The position numbers and the translations under genes are program-made. 64,000 nt of DNA, from NCBI RefSeq assembly GCF_004366075.1, contig NZ_SODU01000005.1:434001-498000 (forward strand). The letters run 5' to 3'. This document shows positions 1-8,039 of this stretch, piece by piece. Numbering within the stretch: the stretch's first letter is position 1; every line of letters begins with the position of its first letter. Below the pieces are notes generated by a model. The model saw only the letters and a program-made list of their open reading frames with translations. It was not told where the DNA came from and ran no database searches. The stretch comes from Kribbella pratensis. GTDB lineage: Bacteria > Actinomycetota > Actinomycetes > Propionibacteriales > Kribbellaceae.

Positions 1-1
1 G

Positions 2-655
2 AACGCAGCGATCGTCGAGGCGACGCGGGACGTGGCGACGGTCGCGACGCTGGGCGACTCGATCACCTCGTCGGTCGGGACGACGATCGACACGAACCGG
101 CGCTGGCCGGACATCCTCGCTGCCCGCTACGCGCGACTGCCGGAGCCGGCGCGGCTGGCGATCTCCAACGAGGGCATCTCGGGGAACCGGGTGCTCGGCG
201 GGGTCGCGAAGGCTGGTAGTGCGGGGGCGAGTGCACTGGCCCGGCTGGACAAGGATGTGCTCACCAAGCCCGGCGTACGGACGGTGCTGGTACTGGAAGG
301 GATCAACGACATCTACGCCGGCGCGACGACGGAGCAGTTGCTCGCCGGATACCGGCAGCTGATCGCCCGGGTGCACGCGTCCGGACGCTGCATCGTCGGC
401 GGGACGTTGACGCCGATGGGGAGCTCGTTCGTGTACACGCCGGAGAAGGAAGCGATCCGGCAGGCGGTGAACACGTTCATCCGCACGAGCGGTGAGTTCG
501 ACGACGTGGCGGACTTCGACGCGGCAACGCGCGACCCGGCGGATCCGACCCGGCTCGCAGCGGCGTACGACGGCGGCGACGGCCTGCACCCCAACGACGC
601 CGGCAACCAGGCGATGGGCGACGCACCGAACCTCGACAGCCTGCGCTGCGACTGA
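2..655 (+). CDS. SGNH/GDSL-type esterase, C-terminal part (5' end outside window)
   Basis: The frame is open from base 2, so the start lies upstream; the GTG at 32 is only an internal candidate. The visible part carries the SGNH hydrolase blocks in order: GDSIT (block I, nucleophile Ser), a Gly/Asn region SNEGISGNR (block II), GINDIY (block III) and DGLHPNDAG near the end (block V, catalytic Asp and His). This family removes acetyl or other ester groups from carbohydrates or lipids; those in polysaccharide loci are often rhamnogalacturonan or xylan acetylesterases. The C-terminus ends CD* after a Cys-containing tail, common in secreted members, but no signal peptide can be checked here. It converges on the transporter at 715. 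Substrate is not determined. Confidence 0.85.
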   Translation, partial: NAAIVEATRDVATVATLGDSITSSVGTTIDTNRRWPDILAARYARLPEPARLAISNEGISGNRVLGGVAKAGSAGASALARLDKDVLTKPGVRTVLVLEGINDIYAGATTEQLLAGYRQLIARVHASGRCIVGGTLTPMGSSFVYTPEKEAIRQAVNTFIRTSGEFDDVADFDAATRDPADPTRLAAAYDGGDGLHPNDAGNQAMGDAPNLDSLRCD

Positions 656-660
656 CAGCC

Positions 661-703
661 AACCGCCGTACGCATCGCCTTGCGGGCGGTGCGTACGGCG
701 GTT
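661..703. terminator. bidirectional hairpin terminator
   Basis: A perfect 13-bp inverted repeat, AACCGCCGTACGC (661-673) and GCGTACGGCGGTT (691-703), with partial pairing continuing inward. It lies 6 bp after the esterase stop and 12 bp from the stop of the opposing solute-binding protein gene, so it can serve both transcripts. The T-rich tail is weak, as is usual in high-GC actinobacteria. Confidence 0.75.
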
Positions 704-714
704 GTTGCCTCCGG

Positions 715-2343
715 CTACTTCCGGCCCTGCGCGGCCATTGCTTCTTCGTACTCGTGGCGGATCGCGTCGCCGCTCGACTTACGCCAGTTGGCCACCGCCT
801 TGTCCCAGTCCGACAGACTGGAGCGGCCGAGCTGGATCTCCTTGGTGAGCGAATCGAAGTCCTTGTCGGCGACTTTGCCCTTCGTCGAGTCTGTCGACGA
901 GTAGAGCCCGTACGTCGGCTGCAGGATCGCGGTCGGCAGGATCGTCTTGAGGTGGTTGTACGCGACATCGACCGCCTCGGGATGACCCGGGAAGTAGACC
1001 GGATAGCCACCGTCGGCGAGGTACTGGATCGGGAACTCGCCCAGGCAGACCTCACTACTGCCGTCCTTGGTCAGCACCGGATCGGTACCCTTCAGGGTGT
1101 AGTGCCGCCCGGGCAGGCCGAACTTACGGAACAGGTACTCCTCGGTGCCGAACGGCGCTGCCATCCAGTTCAGCACCCGCAGCAGCATCTTGGTCCGCTC
1201 CGGCGAGCTGGGTCTGATCGCCGAGATCGAGTTGTTCGGCGAACCCAGCAGGAACCGGCCGATCTCCCCGGCGCTGTCCCGGACGACCGGCAGCGCGATG
1301 GCGAAGTTCGGCGTCACGGCGCGCCGGTAGAAGCTCTGGATCGACGAGTAGGTGTCCTGCGTCATCACCGCGGACCCCTGGCTGAACCAGACCTTCTGGT
1401 TGTTCTTCGCCACCCCGTCGGGATGGATCAGCCCGTCGGCCTGCATCTTCGCCGTGATCGCGAGCATCTCCTTGTACTCCGGGAGCTCGCGGCCGTGCAC
1501 CAGCCGGCCGTCGCGAACCTCCCAGCCGTTGGGCAGCCGCAGCATCGCGCTCAGCGCCGACGCGGGTGGGACCGCGAACGCCCAGCGGTTCTTCTTCTGG
1601 TCCGTGACCGCCTTCGCCACCGCGTTCAGCTCGTCCACGCCGGGTGAGCCGAGCTCGACGCCGAACTGGTCGAGGAGGTCCTGCCGGGCCAGCAGCAGGG
1701 TGGACGACATGACGCCGCGCTGGATCGGGACCGCCCGGATGCCGCCGGCGAACACGCAGCCGCGCCAGGAGTCGGGTGACAGGTTGGCCAGGAACGGGTA
1801 CTCCAGGATCGCGTCGCCGGACAGGTACTCGGTCAGGTCCTGGGCCCGGGCCTCGAGGAACTGTGGCAGATAGGAGAATTTGCCGTCGACGTTGAACAGA
1901 TCTCCCAGCGTGTCTCCGGCCACCGAGGTCGCGAACTTGTTGGTGAAATCGGAGCCGGTGGCCGAGGTGATCGTCAGCGACAGCGGCGAACCGATTCTCC
2001 GGTTCAGCTCCTGCCAGTACAGGTTGCGGTCCGCGGTCGGCGGAATCGGGTTCGACGTCGGCACCGACCCGGACAGGTCGCTGCCATCGGCCGGTACGCC
2101 GTCGGTGACCTTCGCCGGATGTTCCGGGAAGCGGTAGAAGCAGTCCGGCATCAAGGGGTGGCTGCGTGGCAGGTCCGGCTTCGGGCCGTCGAAGCGTTTG
2201 TACGTCGGGAGCGCGACCGGCTTGTTCAACGCCGCGATGTCCGTCGACCTGGTGACGGTGGAGCAGCCGCTCAGGCCGACGGCCGCGGCCGCCAGCGATC
2301 CACCGAGGAGCGTTCGCCTGCTGATCCTGCTGATTTCCGTCAT
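715..2343 (-). CDS. extracellular solute-binding lipoprotein, LplA/YtcQ type (CUT1 ABC transporter)
   Basis: A 542-residue substrate-binding protein. The N-terminus has RRTLLGG followed by a hydrophobic stretch and a lipobox LSGC at about residues 24-27, so it is probably a lipoprotein, possibly Tat-routed. The length is that of the large LplA/YtcQ group rather than the 420-residue maltose-binding group. Its start overlaps the stop of the permease at 2340 (ATGA), and it is the last gene of a three-gene transporter operon read from 4258. Related YtcQ-YteP-YtcP systems import rhamnogalacturonan oligosaccharides in Bacillus. Import of pectic oligosaccharides is therefore inferred from family and context, not shown. 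No ATPase is encoded here; a shared MsmK-type ATPase elsewhere is usual. Confidence 0.88.
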   Translation of the reverse strand: MTEISRISRRTLLGGSLAAAAVGLSGCSTVTRSTDIAALNKPVALPTYKRFDGPKPDLPRSHPLMPDCFYRFPEHPAKVTDGVPADGSDLSGSVPTSNPIPPTADRNLYWQELNRRIGSPLSLTITSATGSDFTNKFATSVAGDTLGDLFNVDGKFSYLPQFLEARAQDLTEYLSGDAILEYPFLANLSPDSWRGCVFAGGIRAVPIQRGVMSSTLLLARQDLLDQFGVELGSPGVDELNAVAKAVTDQKKNRWAFAVPPASALSAMLRLPNGWEVRDGRLVHGRELPEYKEMLAITAKMQADGLIHPDGVAKNNQKVWFSQGSAVMTQDTYSSIQSFYRRAVTPNFAIALPVVRDSAGEIGRFLLGSPNNSISAIRPSSPERTKMLLRVLNWMAAPFGTEEYLFRKFGLPGRHYTLKGTDPVLTKDGSSEVCLGEFPIQYLADGGYPVYFPGHPEAVDVAYNHLKTILPTAILQPTYGLYSSTDSTKGKVADKDFDSLTKEIQLGRSSLSDWDKAVANWRKSSGDAIRHEYEEAMAAQGRK

Positions 2344-3236
2344 CCCTTCACCGCCCCGGTCAGCATGCCCTTGGCGAAGTGCCGTTGCAGGAACGGGTAC
2401 ACGATCAGGATCGGCACCAGCGACACCACCAGGATCGCCATCTGGATCGACTCCTGCGGCGGCAGTTGGTCGGCCGACGCGCCGCCGAGATCACCGCTGC
2501 TCAGCTCGGTGTTGTTGATCACGTAGGTCCGCAGTACCAGCTGCAACGGCCATTTCGCGGTGTCGTTGATGTAGAGCATCGCGTTGAAGAACGCATTCCA
2601 GTACCCGACCGCGTAGAACAACCCGACGACCGCCAGCACCGCCTTCGACAGCGGCAGCACGATCGACCAGAAGATCCGGAAGTCGCCGGCGCCGTCGATC
2701 CGGGCCGAGTCGAGTACCGAGTCCGGGATGCCCATGAAGAACGAGCGCAGCACGATCACGTTGAACCCGCTGATCGCCGTCGGCAGGATCAGCGCCAGCA
2801 ACGAGTCGAGCAGCCCGAACTCCTTCACCACCAGGTAGTTCGGGATCAGGCCCGGGCTGAACAACAGGCTGAACAGCACGATCATCAGGATCGGGCGCTG
2901 CCCGAACGACCCCGGCCGGCTGAGCGAGTACGCGAGCATCGTGGATCCGGCCAGGCTGATCAGCGTGCCGAAGGTGGCGATCACGACGCTGATCAGCAGC
3001 GCCCGCTGCACCACGCCGCCGTTGAAGATCGCCTTGTACGCGTCCAGGTTCAGCCCGTCCGGCCAGAGCACGAACCCACCGGAGTTCGTAACATGTTCCT
3101 GACTGGCGATGCTGGTCGCGATCACGCCGATGAACGGGATGATGACGACCGCGCAGCAGATCAGCAGTACGACGCCCTTCACCGCCCGCGACGGCATCCC
3201 GGGACCGTCGTCGATCCCTGTCTGAACAGCGCTCAT
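2340..3236 (-). CDS. ABC transporter permease, LplC/YtcP type (MalG-like)
   Basis: About 298 residues, an inner-membrane permease of a carbohydrate ABC transporter. Hydrophobic helices begin at about residue 20 (GVVLLICCAVVIIPFIGV). The cytoplasmic EAA loop is DSARIDGAGDFRIFW followed by SIVLPL, the site that docks the ATPase. The ATG at 3236 is preferred over upstream in-frame starts because it overlaps the stop of the preceding permease (ATGA) and removes an Arg-rich non-membrane extension. It pairs with the permease at 3233 to form the heterodimeric channel. Confidence 0.9.
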   Translation of the reverse strand: MSAVQTGIDDGPGMPSRAVKGVVLLICCAVVIIPFIGVIATSIASQEHVTNSGGFVLWPDGLNLDAYKAIFNGGVVQRALLISVVIATFGTLISLAGSTMLAYSLSRPGSFGQRPILMIVLFSLLFSPGLIPNYLVVKEFGLLDSLLALILPTAISGFNVIVLRSFFMGIPDSVLDSARIDGAGDFRIFWSIVLPLSKAVLAVVGLFYAVGYWNAFFNAMLYINDTAKWPLQLVLRTYVINNTELSSGDLGGASADQLPPQESIQMAILVVSLVPILIVYPFLQRHFAKGMLTGAVKG

Positions 3237-4258
3237 CGTTTGTACACCCCTGCCTCGCCGAAGATGTGGGCGATCTTGTTGGCGCCGAGCACCAGGACGA
3301 CGGCAACAAGACCCTTCACCAAGCCGACCGCGGCCGACACACCCCATTGGCCGGCCAGTACGCCGTTGTTGTAGACGTAGGTGTCGAGCACTTCGCTCGC
3401 CGGTCTCCCGACCAGGTTCTGCTGCAGGATGATCTGCTCGAACCCGACGGTCAGCGAGTCACCCAGCCGCAGGATCAGCAGCAGGATGATCAGCCCGCGG
3501 ATCCCGGGCACCGTGACGTGCCACAGCTGCCGCCAGCGCGAGGCGCCGTCGACGCGCGCGGCTTCGTACAGCCCGGGATCGATCTGGGTCAGCGCGGCGA
3601 GGAACAGGATCGTCCCCCAGCCGGTGTCCTTCCAGATCACCTGGCTGGTGAGCAGCGCGATGAAGCCGTCCGGGTTACCGAGGAAGTCGATCGTGCCCAT
3701 CCCGTGCTCGCGGAGGAAGTTGTTGATCAGTCCGCTGCCGCCGAGGATCTGCTGGAAGATCGCGATCACGATCACCCAGGACAGGAAGTGCGGCAGGTAC
3801 AGCACCGACTGCACGACCCGCTTGATCCGCTCGGACAGCAGGCTGTTCAGCAGCAGCGCCAACGCGATCGGCGCCGGGAACACGAAGATCACCTGGACCA
3901 GCGTGATCAGCAGCGTGTTCTTGAGTGCGTTCAGGAATTCCGCGTCGCCGTTGAAGATCACCGCGAAGTTGTCCCACCCGACCCACGCGCTGCGGCCGAG
4001 CGGCACGAACGGCAGGTACTCCTGGAACGCGATCAGGTTCCCGAGCAGCGGCAGGTAGTGGAACACCAGCAGCAGCGCCAGCCCGGGCAGGGCCATCAGC
4101 AGCAGGATCTTGTCCCGCCGGGCGCGCGCCCACCAGGACGGCGGCTTACCCGCCGAGCGCTCCGAGGATCTACTGTCCGTAACGGTGCCCGGCGGTCCGG
4201 ACCCCGTCGGTTTTCCGGCCGTGGTCTGTCGGCTGGGGATTCGTTCTGTTTGAGCCAC
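3233..4258 (-). CDS. ABC transporter permease, LplB/YteP type (MalF-like)
   Basis: A 341-residue permease, first gene of the transporter operon. It has a 45-residue polar N-terminal extension, then the first membrane helix (ILLLMALPGLALLLVFHYL). The EAA loop is EAARVDGASRWRQLWHVTVP. It starts with GTG; reading on the minus strand, GGGAG lies a few bases upstream. A palindromic LacI-type site at 4291-4304 lies 33 bp before the start and could control the operon. With the 2340 permease and the 715 binding protein it forms a CUT1 oligosaccharide importer. Confidence 0.9.
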   Translation of the reverse strand: MAQTERIPSRQTTAGKPTGSGPPGTVTDSRSSERSAGKPPSWWARARRDKILLLMALPGLALLLVFHYLPLLGNLIAFQEYLPFVPLGRSAWVGWDNFAVIFNGDAEFLNALKNTLLITLVQVIFVFPAPIALALLLNSLLSERIKRVVQSVLYLPHFLSWVIVIAIFQQILGGSGLINNFLREHGMGTIDFLGNPDGFIALLTSQVIWKDTGWGTILFLAALTQIDPGLYEAARVDGASRWRQLWHVTVPGIRGLIILLLILRLGDSLTVGFEQIILQQNLVGRPASEVLDTYVYNNGVLAGQWGVSAAVGLVKGLVAVVLVLGANKIAHIFGEAGVYKR

Positions 4259-4290
4259 GCGACACTCCCAGGTCGTAGCCCCCCACGATT

Positions 4291-4304
4291 GGAGAGCGCT
4301 TTCC
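4291..4304. promoter_or_regulatory. LacI-family-type operator upstream of the Lpl-type transporter
   Basis: GGAGAGCGCTTTCC is a near-perfect 14-bp palindrome (6 of 7 positions symmetric) with the central GC of many LacI-family operators. It lies in the 118-bp gap between the 4377 gene and the transporter start at 4258. The cognate regulator is unknown; the site differs from the two operator types shared by the middle and right parts of the window. Confidence 0.55.
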
Positions 4305-4376
4305 GATCTCCTTGTCCGACTGTGTCGTGTCTTGGGGAGTCACGCAGCTTTGTTCGGAGTGTCTTGCGGAATCCGG

Positions 4377-5315
4377 TCAGCCGGAGTGGTGCCAGCGGGT
4401 CTCGGCGCCGCCGCGACGGGCCAGGTGTTCGAGGTGCGCCCGGGCCATCCGGACGGTCTGCAGGTTGATCGCGCCGTACGCTCCCAGCTCGGTGCCGATG
4501 GCGTAGGCCAGGTCACGGACAGTCAGCGAACCCTTGCTACGTAGCAGGCTGCTGGTGAGCTCGTCGACGGCGGCGACCCATTCGAGGCTCTCCTCGATCA
4601 GCTTCCGGCCGGCGGTCGCGTCCATCGCGTCGCCGTGCGACGGGACGAGCGCGTCGAAGTCCAGCTCGAGGAGCCGGCTCAGCCCGTTCGTGTACCGGGT
4701 GACGTCGGTGTAGAGCGGCGCCAGCCAGAGCGCGCTGTCGAGGTACGGGCGCCCGCGGCCCTGCACGTCGTCGAAGGTGAACAGCGTCCGCGAGGCCTCG
4801 TCGAGTACGGCGATGTGCCCGGGACTGTGGCCGCTGGTCGTGATCACCTGCAAGGGGCGTTCACCGGGGAGCCGGTCCCCGTCGCGCAACAGGACGTCGA
4901 TCCGGACCCGCTCGTCCAGCATCTCCAGCAGGTCGGTCCGCTCGGTGTCCGACAGGTCCAGCGCGTCCGGATCCGAGCCCCACAGCTCGGTCAGCAGCCG
5001 CTCGTTGTCCTCCAGCCACCCGGCCTCCAGCGCGGGCGCCGCGAACCGTGCCCCGCTGTGCTTGCGCAGTACGGCGTTGCCGCCCATGTGATCGGGATGG
5101 GCGTGGCTGTTGACGACCAGGGTGAGATCGGACAGCCCGAGCCCCAGGCCGGCGAGCTCGGGTGCTGTCGACGACTCGGGCGTGGACGCGATCCCCGCGT
5201 CGAGCAGCACCAGTTCGGAGCCGGCGTCGATCACGTGCAACCAGAGCGGCAGTCCACCCACGTGCGGATAGTCGGTCGCCAGCCGATGGATACCCGGCGC
5301 GATCTCTTCAGCCAC
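4377..5315 (-). CDS. metallo-beta-lactamase-fold hydrolase
   Basis: 312 residues from a GTG at 5315, preferred because a purine-rich GGACGGTGAGG stretch lies just upstream and the protein then begins VAEEIAPGIHRL, a usual start for this fold. The zinc motif HAHPDH is at about residues 71-76, followed by a GHSPGH segment and FDDVQG and PSHGD metal-ligand regions. The fold covers thioesterases, lactonases and glyoxalase-II-like enzymes. It lies 4 bp behind the enoyl-CoA hydratase gene and is the last gene of the long minus-strand run. A thioesterase or lactonase step after the CoA genes is plausible but is inference. Confidence 0.85.
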   Translation of the reverse strand: MAEEIAPGIHRLATDYPHVGGLPLWLHVIDAGSELVLLDAGIASTPESSTAPELAGLGLGLSDLTLVVNSHAHPDHMGGNAVLRKHSGARFAAPALEAGWLEDNERLLTELWGSDPDALDLSDTERTDLLEMLDERVRIDVLLRDGDRLPGERPLQVITTSGHSPGHIAVLDEASRTLFTFDDVQGRGRPYLDSALWLAPLYTDVTRYTNGLSRLLELDFDALVPSHGDAMDATAGRKLIEESLEWVAAVDELTSSLLRSKGSLTVRDLAYAIGTELGAYGAINLQTVRMARAHLEHLARRGGAETRWHHSG

Positions 5316-5319
5316 AACC

Positions 5320-6093
5320 TCACCGTCCTTCGAAGGTTCCGGTACGACGTTCCGCGAAGGCCGCCCGTCCTTCGGCGGCGTCCTGCGTGCCGAGGGCAAC
5401 GGCCTGCAGCTCGCGCTCGTACTGAATGGCGGCCTCCAGACCCATGGACCAGGCCGCGCGCAGGTTCGCCTTGGCCGCGGCAGCCGCGACCGGTGGGCGT
5501 GCGGCGATCCGGTGCGCCAACTCGGTTGCGGTCGGCAACAGGTCTTCGGGGTCCACGATCTCGCTGACCAGCCCGATGCGGAGCGCCTCGACAGCGTCGA
5601 TGGGATCACCGGTGAGCAGCATCATCGCCGCATCGCTCGCCGGCACCGACGCCGCGAGGAGTGCCGTCACTCCCCCGCCGCCGATCCACCCGAGCTTGAT
5701 CTCCGCCGCCGCGAAGCTCGCCGTTCCCGAGGCCAGCCGGATGTCGCACGACAGCGCCAGCTCCAGTCCGCCGCCGTACGCGTACCCGTTGACCGCCGCG
5801 ATCACCGGCGTTCGCAACGAGCGCAGCGCGTCGCAGTAGTCCCGCCGGTTCCGGAAGTGCCACGGGCCGTCGTACCGGTCGAGCTCGCCGATGTCGCTAC
5901 CGACCGAGAAGGCGCGCTCGCCCGCTCCGGTCACCACGACCGCGCGGATCGACGGGTCGTCGTCGATACGCGGGATGAGCTCGAGCAGCTCGGCGCTCAT
6001 CGACCGGGTGGCCGCGTTCAGCTTCGCGGGACGGTCCAGCGTGAGTATGCCGACGTACCCGTCCTGCTCGAAGCGGACCTTCCCGTCCGCCAT
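5320..6093 (-). CDS. enoyl-CoA hydratase/isomerase (crotonase family)
   Basis: 257 residues with the crotonase pattern: RPAKLNA near the N-terminus, an oxyanion-hole segment FSVGSDIGEL and the family signature YGGGLELALSCDIRLAS. The ATG at 6093 overlaps the CaiB stop as TGATG; a GTG one codon upstream is an alternative. Family members hydrate, isomerise or retro-aldol cleave acyl-CoA thioesters. The upstream CaiB-type CoA transferase and an SDR suggest catabolism of an organic acid or aromatic side group through a CoA ester. The substrate cannot be read from sequence. Confidence 0.88.
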   Translation of the reverse strand: MADGKVRFEQDGYVGILTLDRPAKLNAATRSMSAELLELIPRIDDDPSIRAVVVTGAGERAFSVGSDIGELDRYDGPWHFRNRRDYCDALRSLRTPVIAAVNGYAYGGGLELALSCDIRLASGTASFAAAEIKLGWIGGGGVTALLAASVPASDAAMMLLTGDPIDAVEALRIGLVSEIVDPEDLLPTATELAHRIAARPPVAAAAAKANLRAAWSMGLEAAIQYERELQAVALGTQDAAEGRAAFAERRTGTFEGR

Positions 6094-7280
6094 CACAGCG
6101 CTACCACCGCACCCTGCTCGAGCAACGCCTGTCGTCTCGCCGGTGACACACCGAGCTCGGCCAGCAGCTCATCGGTGTGCTCGCCGACCAGCGGAGCAGG
6201 ACGATGTACGTCGGGAGGCGTGCGACTGAAGCGGTACGGGAAGCCAGGTGTCGTCACAGTGCCCTCGGTCGGGTGCTCGTAGGTCACGAACGACTCGTTG
6301 TGCAGCACCTGTGGGTCCGTGCGTACGTCGTCGTACGAGAGCACTGGACCGCACCACACGCCGCGCTCACGCAGCTTGAGCATCCAGTGCTCTGTCGTCT
6401 CTCGTCGTAGCGCAGTGGACACCGCGGCGGCGATCTCGTCCCGCCGCGCAAACCCGTCTCGCTCGGCGTCCAGTCCGGCGAGCTGTGGCGCGTCCAGCAC
6501 CTCCGCCAGTACAGGCAGGTTCGCAAACGCCAGTGAGATGTACCCGTCCGCAGTGGTGAAGATGCCGTACGGCGCACGGATGTAGCTGTGCGCATGCACC
6601 TCCTCCGACCGTGTCTGCGGTACGCCGCCAACGGTGTGCACCGACAGCTCCTGCATCTGTAGCGCGATCACCGCGTCCAGCATGTTCACCTGAACCAGCT
6701 GTCCCTCACCGGTCCGCTCCCGATGCAGCAGAGCGGCCAGTACACCTTCGAACGCGCTGTACGCCGTGACCGCGTCGGCCAGGAAGTACGGCGCAGCCAC
6801 GGGCGGCTCGTCCGGTCGGCCGGCGCTGAACAGAGCACCGCTCATCGCCTGCACCAGCAGGTCCTGTCCGGGCCACTCGGCGTACGGACCGCTCTCGCCG
6901 TACCCAGAAATCGACACGTAGACCAGCGAGGGCTTCAGTGCGCGGAGGGTGTCGTAGTCGACGCCGAGACGGGCAGCCACACCAGGCCGGTAGTTCTGCA
7001 GGAACACGTCCGCTGTGCGCACCAGCTCGTACAAGAGCTCGCGGCCGGCGTTGGACTTGAGGTCTACGGCCAGACTGCGCTTGTTGCGGTTCAGCGACAG
7101 GAAGGACGCGTTGACCTGGTTGCCGGTCGCGCCACCGGCGGCCGTGTGCCGTTGCCATTCACCGGTGACCGGCTCGACCTTGACGACGTCCGCGCCGAGG
7201 TCGCCGAGCCGCATCGCCGCCAGCGGGCCGGCCATCGCCACCGACACGTCGAGTACTCGGTAACCGCCCAGGATGTTCAT
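6093..7280 (-). CDS. family III CoA-transferase (CaiB/BaiF)
   Basis: 395 residues. Typical features are an N-terminal GYRVLDVS, the LGADVVKVEP CoA-binding segment, and FLADAVTAYSAFEGVLAALL, which holds the conserved Asp that forms the acyl-enzyme in family III enzymes. The start at ATG 7280 overlaps the SDR stop (ATGA) and gives a standard family N-terminus; longer in-frame extensions have no family features. It transfers CoA between carboxylic acids. It sits between an SDR and an enoyl-CoA hydratase, so it probably activates an acid produced by the SDR step (inference). Confidence 0.9.
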   Translation of the reverse strand: MNILGGYRVLDVSVAMAGPLAAMRLGDLGADVVKVEPVTGEWQRHTAAGGATGNQVNASFLSLNRNKRSLAVDLKSNAGRELLYELVRTADVFLQNYRPGVAARLGVDYDTLRALKPSLVYVSISGYGESGPYAEWPGQDLLVQAMSGALFSAGRPDEPPVAAPYFLADAVTAYSAFEGVLAALLHRERTGEGQLVQVNMLDAVIALQMQELSVHTVGGVPQTRSEEVHAHSYIRAPYGIFTTADGYISLAFANLPVLAEVLDAPQLAGLDAERDGFARRDEIAAAVSTALRRETTEHWMLKLRERGVWCGPVLSYDDVRTDPQVLHNESFVTYEHPTEGTVTTPGFPYRFSRTPPDVHRPAPLVGEHTDELLAELGVSPARRQALLEQGAVVAL

Positions 7281-8023
7281 TGCGCCGTCCAGCCCGCGTC
7301 GACCGGCAGGATCGCACCGGTGATGAACGAGGCGTCGTCGCTGGCCAGGAACGCGATCGCCGCCGCCACTTCCGACGGCTGACCGATCCGGCCGAGCGCG
7401 TGATGCCGGTCGACCATCGCCTGCATCGCACCCGGATCGTCCGCACCGCTGACCTTGCCGTTGCGGATCAGCGGTGTGTCGATCAGCCCGGGCGCCACGC
7501 AGTTCGCGCGGACGCCGTCCGGGCCGTGGTCGAGTGCCATCGCGCGGGTCAGGTTCTCCACACCGGCCTTCGCCGCGCAGTACGCCGACCTGTTCCGCTC
7601 CCCGACCGTCCCGATCGCGGACGAGATCGTGACGATCGCACCGCCGCCCTGCGCAACGAAGCGCGGCAGGACGGCCCGGCACGAGTTGTAGACACCGGTC
7701 AGGTCGACGTCGAGGATCGTCCGCCATTCGTCCGGCGTCGTGTTCGGCACGGTGTCGCAGACGTCCACACCAGCAGCACTCACCAACACATCAACCCGCT
7801 CCAGCCCCGAGACAACCTCCACCGTCCGCTCGAGATCAGTCACGTCGAGCTGAAACGCCGTACCACCCAGCTCATCGGCAAGCTCAGCAGCTGCTGAGCC
7901 GTAGCGGTCACAGATGACGACCGTGCCGCCCTCGTCGGCGATCCGGCGGGCGGTGGCCGCGCCGATCCCGGAGGCACCTCCGGTGATCAGCGCGACCTTG
8001 CCCTTGAACCTCTCGATATCCAT
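7277..8023 (-). CDS. short-chain dehydrogenase/reductase
   Basis: 248 residues of classical SDR type: cofactor loop TGGASGIG at residues 14-21, SAAG at about 82-85, catalytic Ser at 134 or 135, and Y148-x3-K152 (YCAAK). The C-terminal PVDAGW is standard. Asp39 after the second beta strand (VVICDR) favours NAD. It lies 16 bp after a beta-helix gene and overlaps the CaiB gene. Sugar dehydrogenases such as L-fucose or rhamnose dehydrogenase have this form, which would suit the pectin context, but linkage to the CoA genes allows a role in acid catabolism. Confidence 0.9.
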   Translation of the reverse strand: MDIERFKGKVALITGGASGIGAATARRIADEGGTVVICDRYGSAAAELADELGGTAFQLDVTDLERTVEVVSGLERVDVLVSAAGVDVCDTVPNTTPDEWRTILDVDLTGVYNSCRAVLPRFVAQGGGAIVTISSAIGTVGERNRSAYCAAKAGVENLTRAMALDHGPDGVRANCVAPGLIDTPLIRNGKVSGADDPGAMQAMVDRHHALGRIGQPSEVAAAIAFLASDDASFITGAILPVDAGWTAQ

Positions 8024-8039
8024 TGAACTCTCAGAACCC

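Noticed and set aside
2379-3374. Long plus-strand frame opposite the permease gene
   Set aside because: Rich in Asp/Arg/Gln with no family motif; it is the mirror of a high-GC gene with clear membrane helices and an EAA loop on the minus strand.
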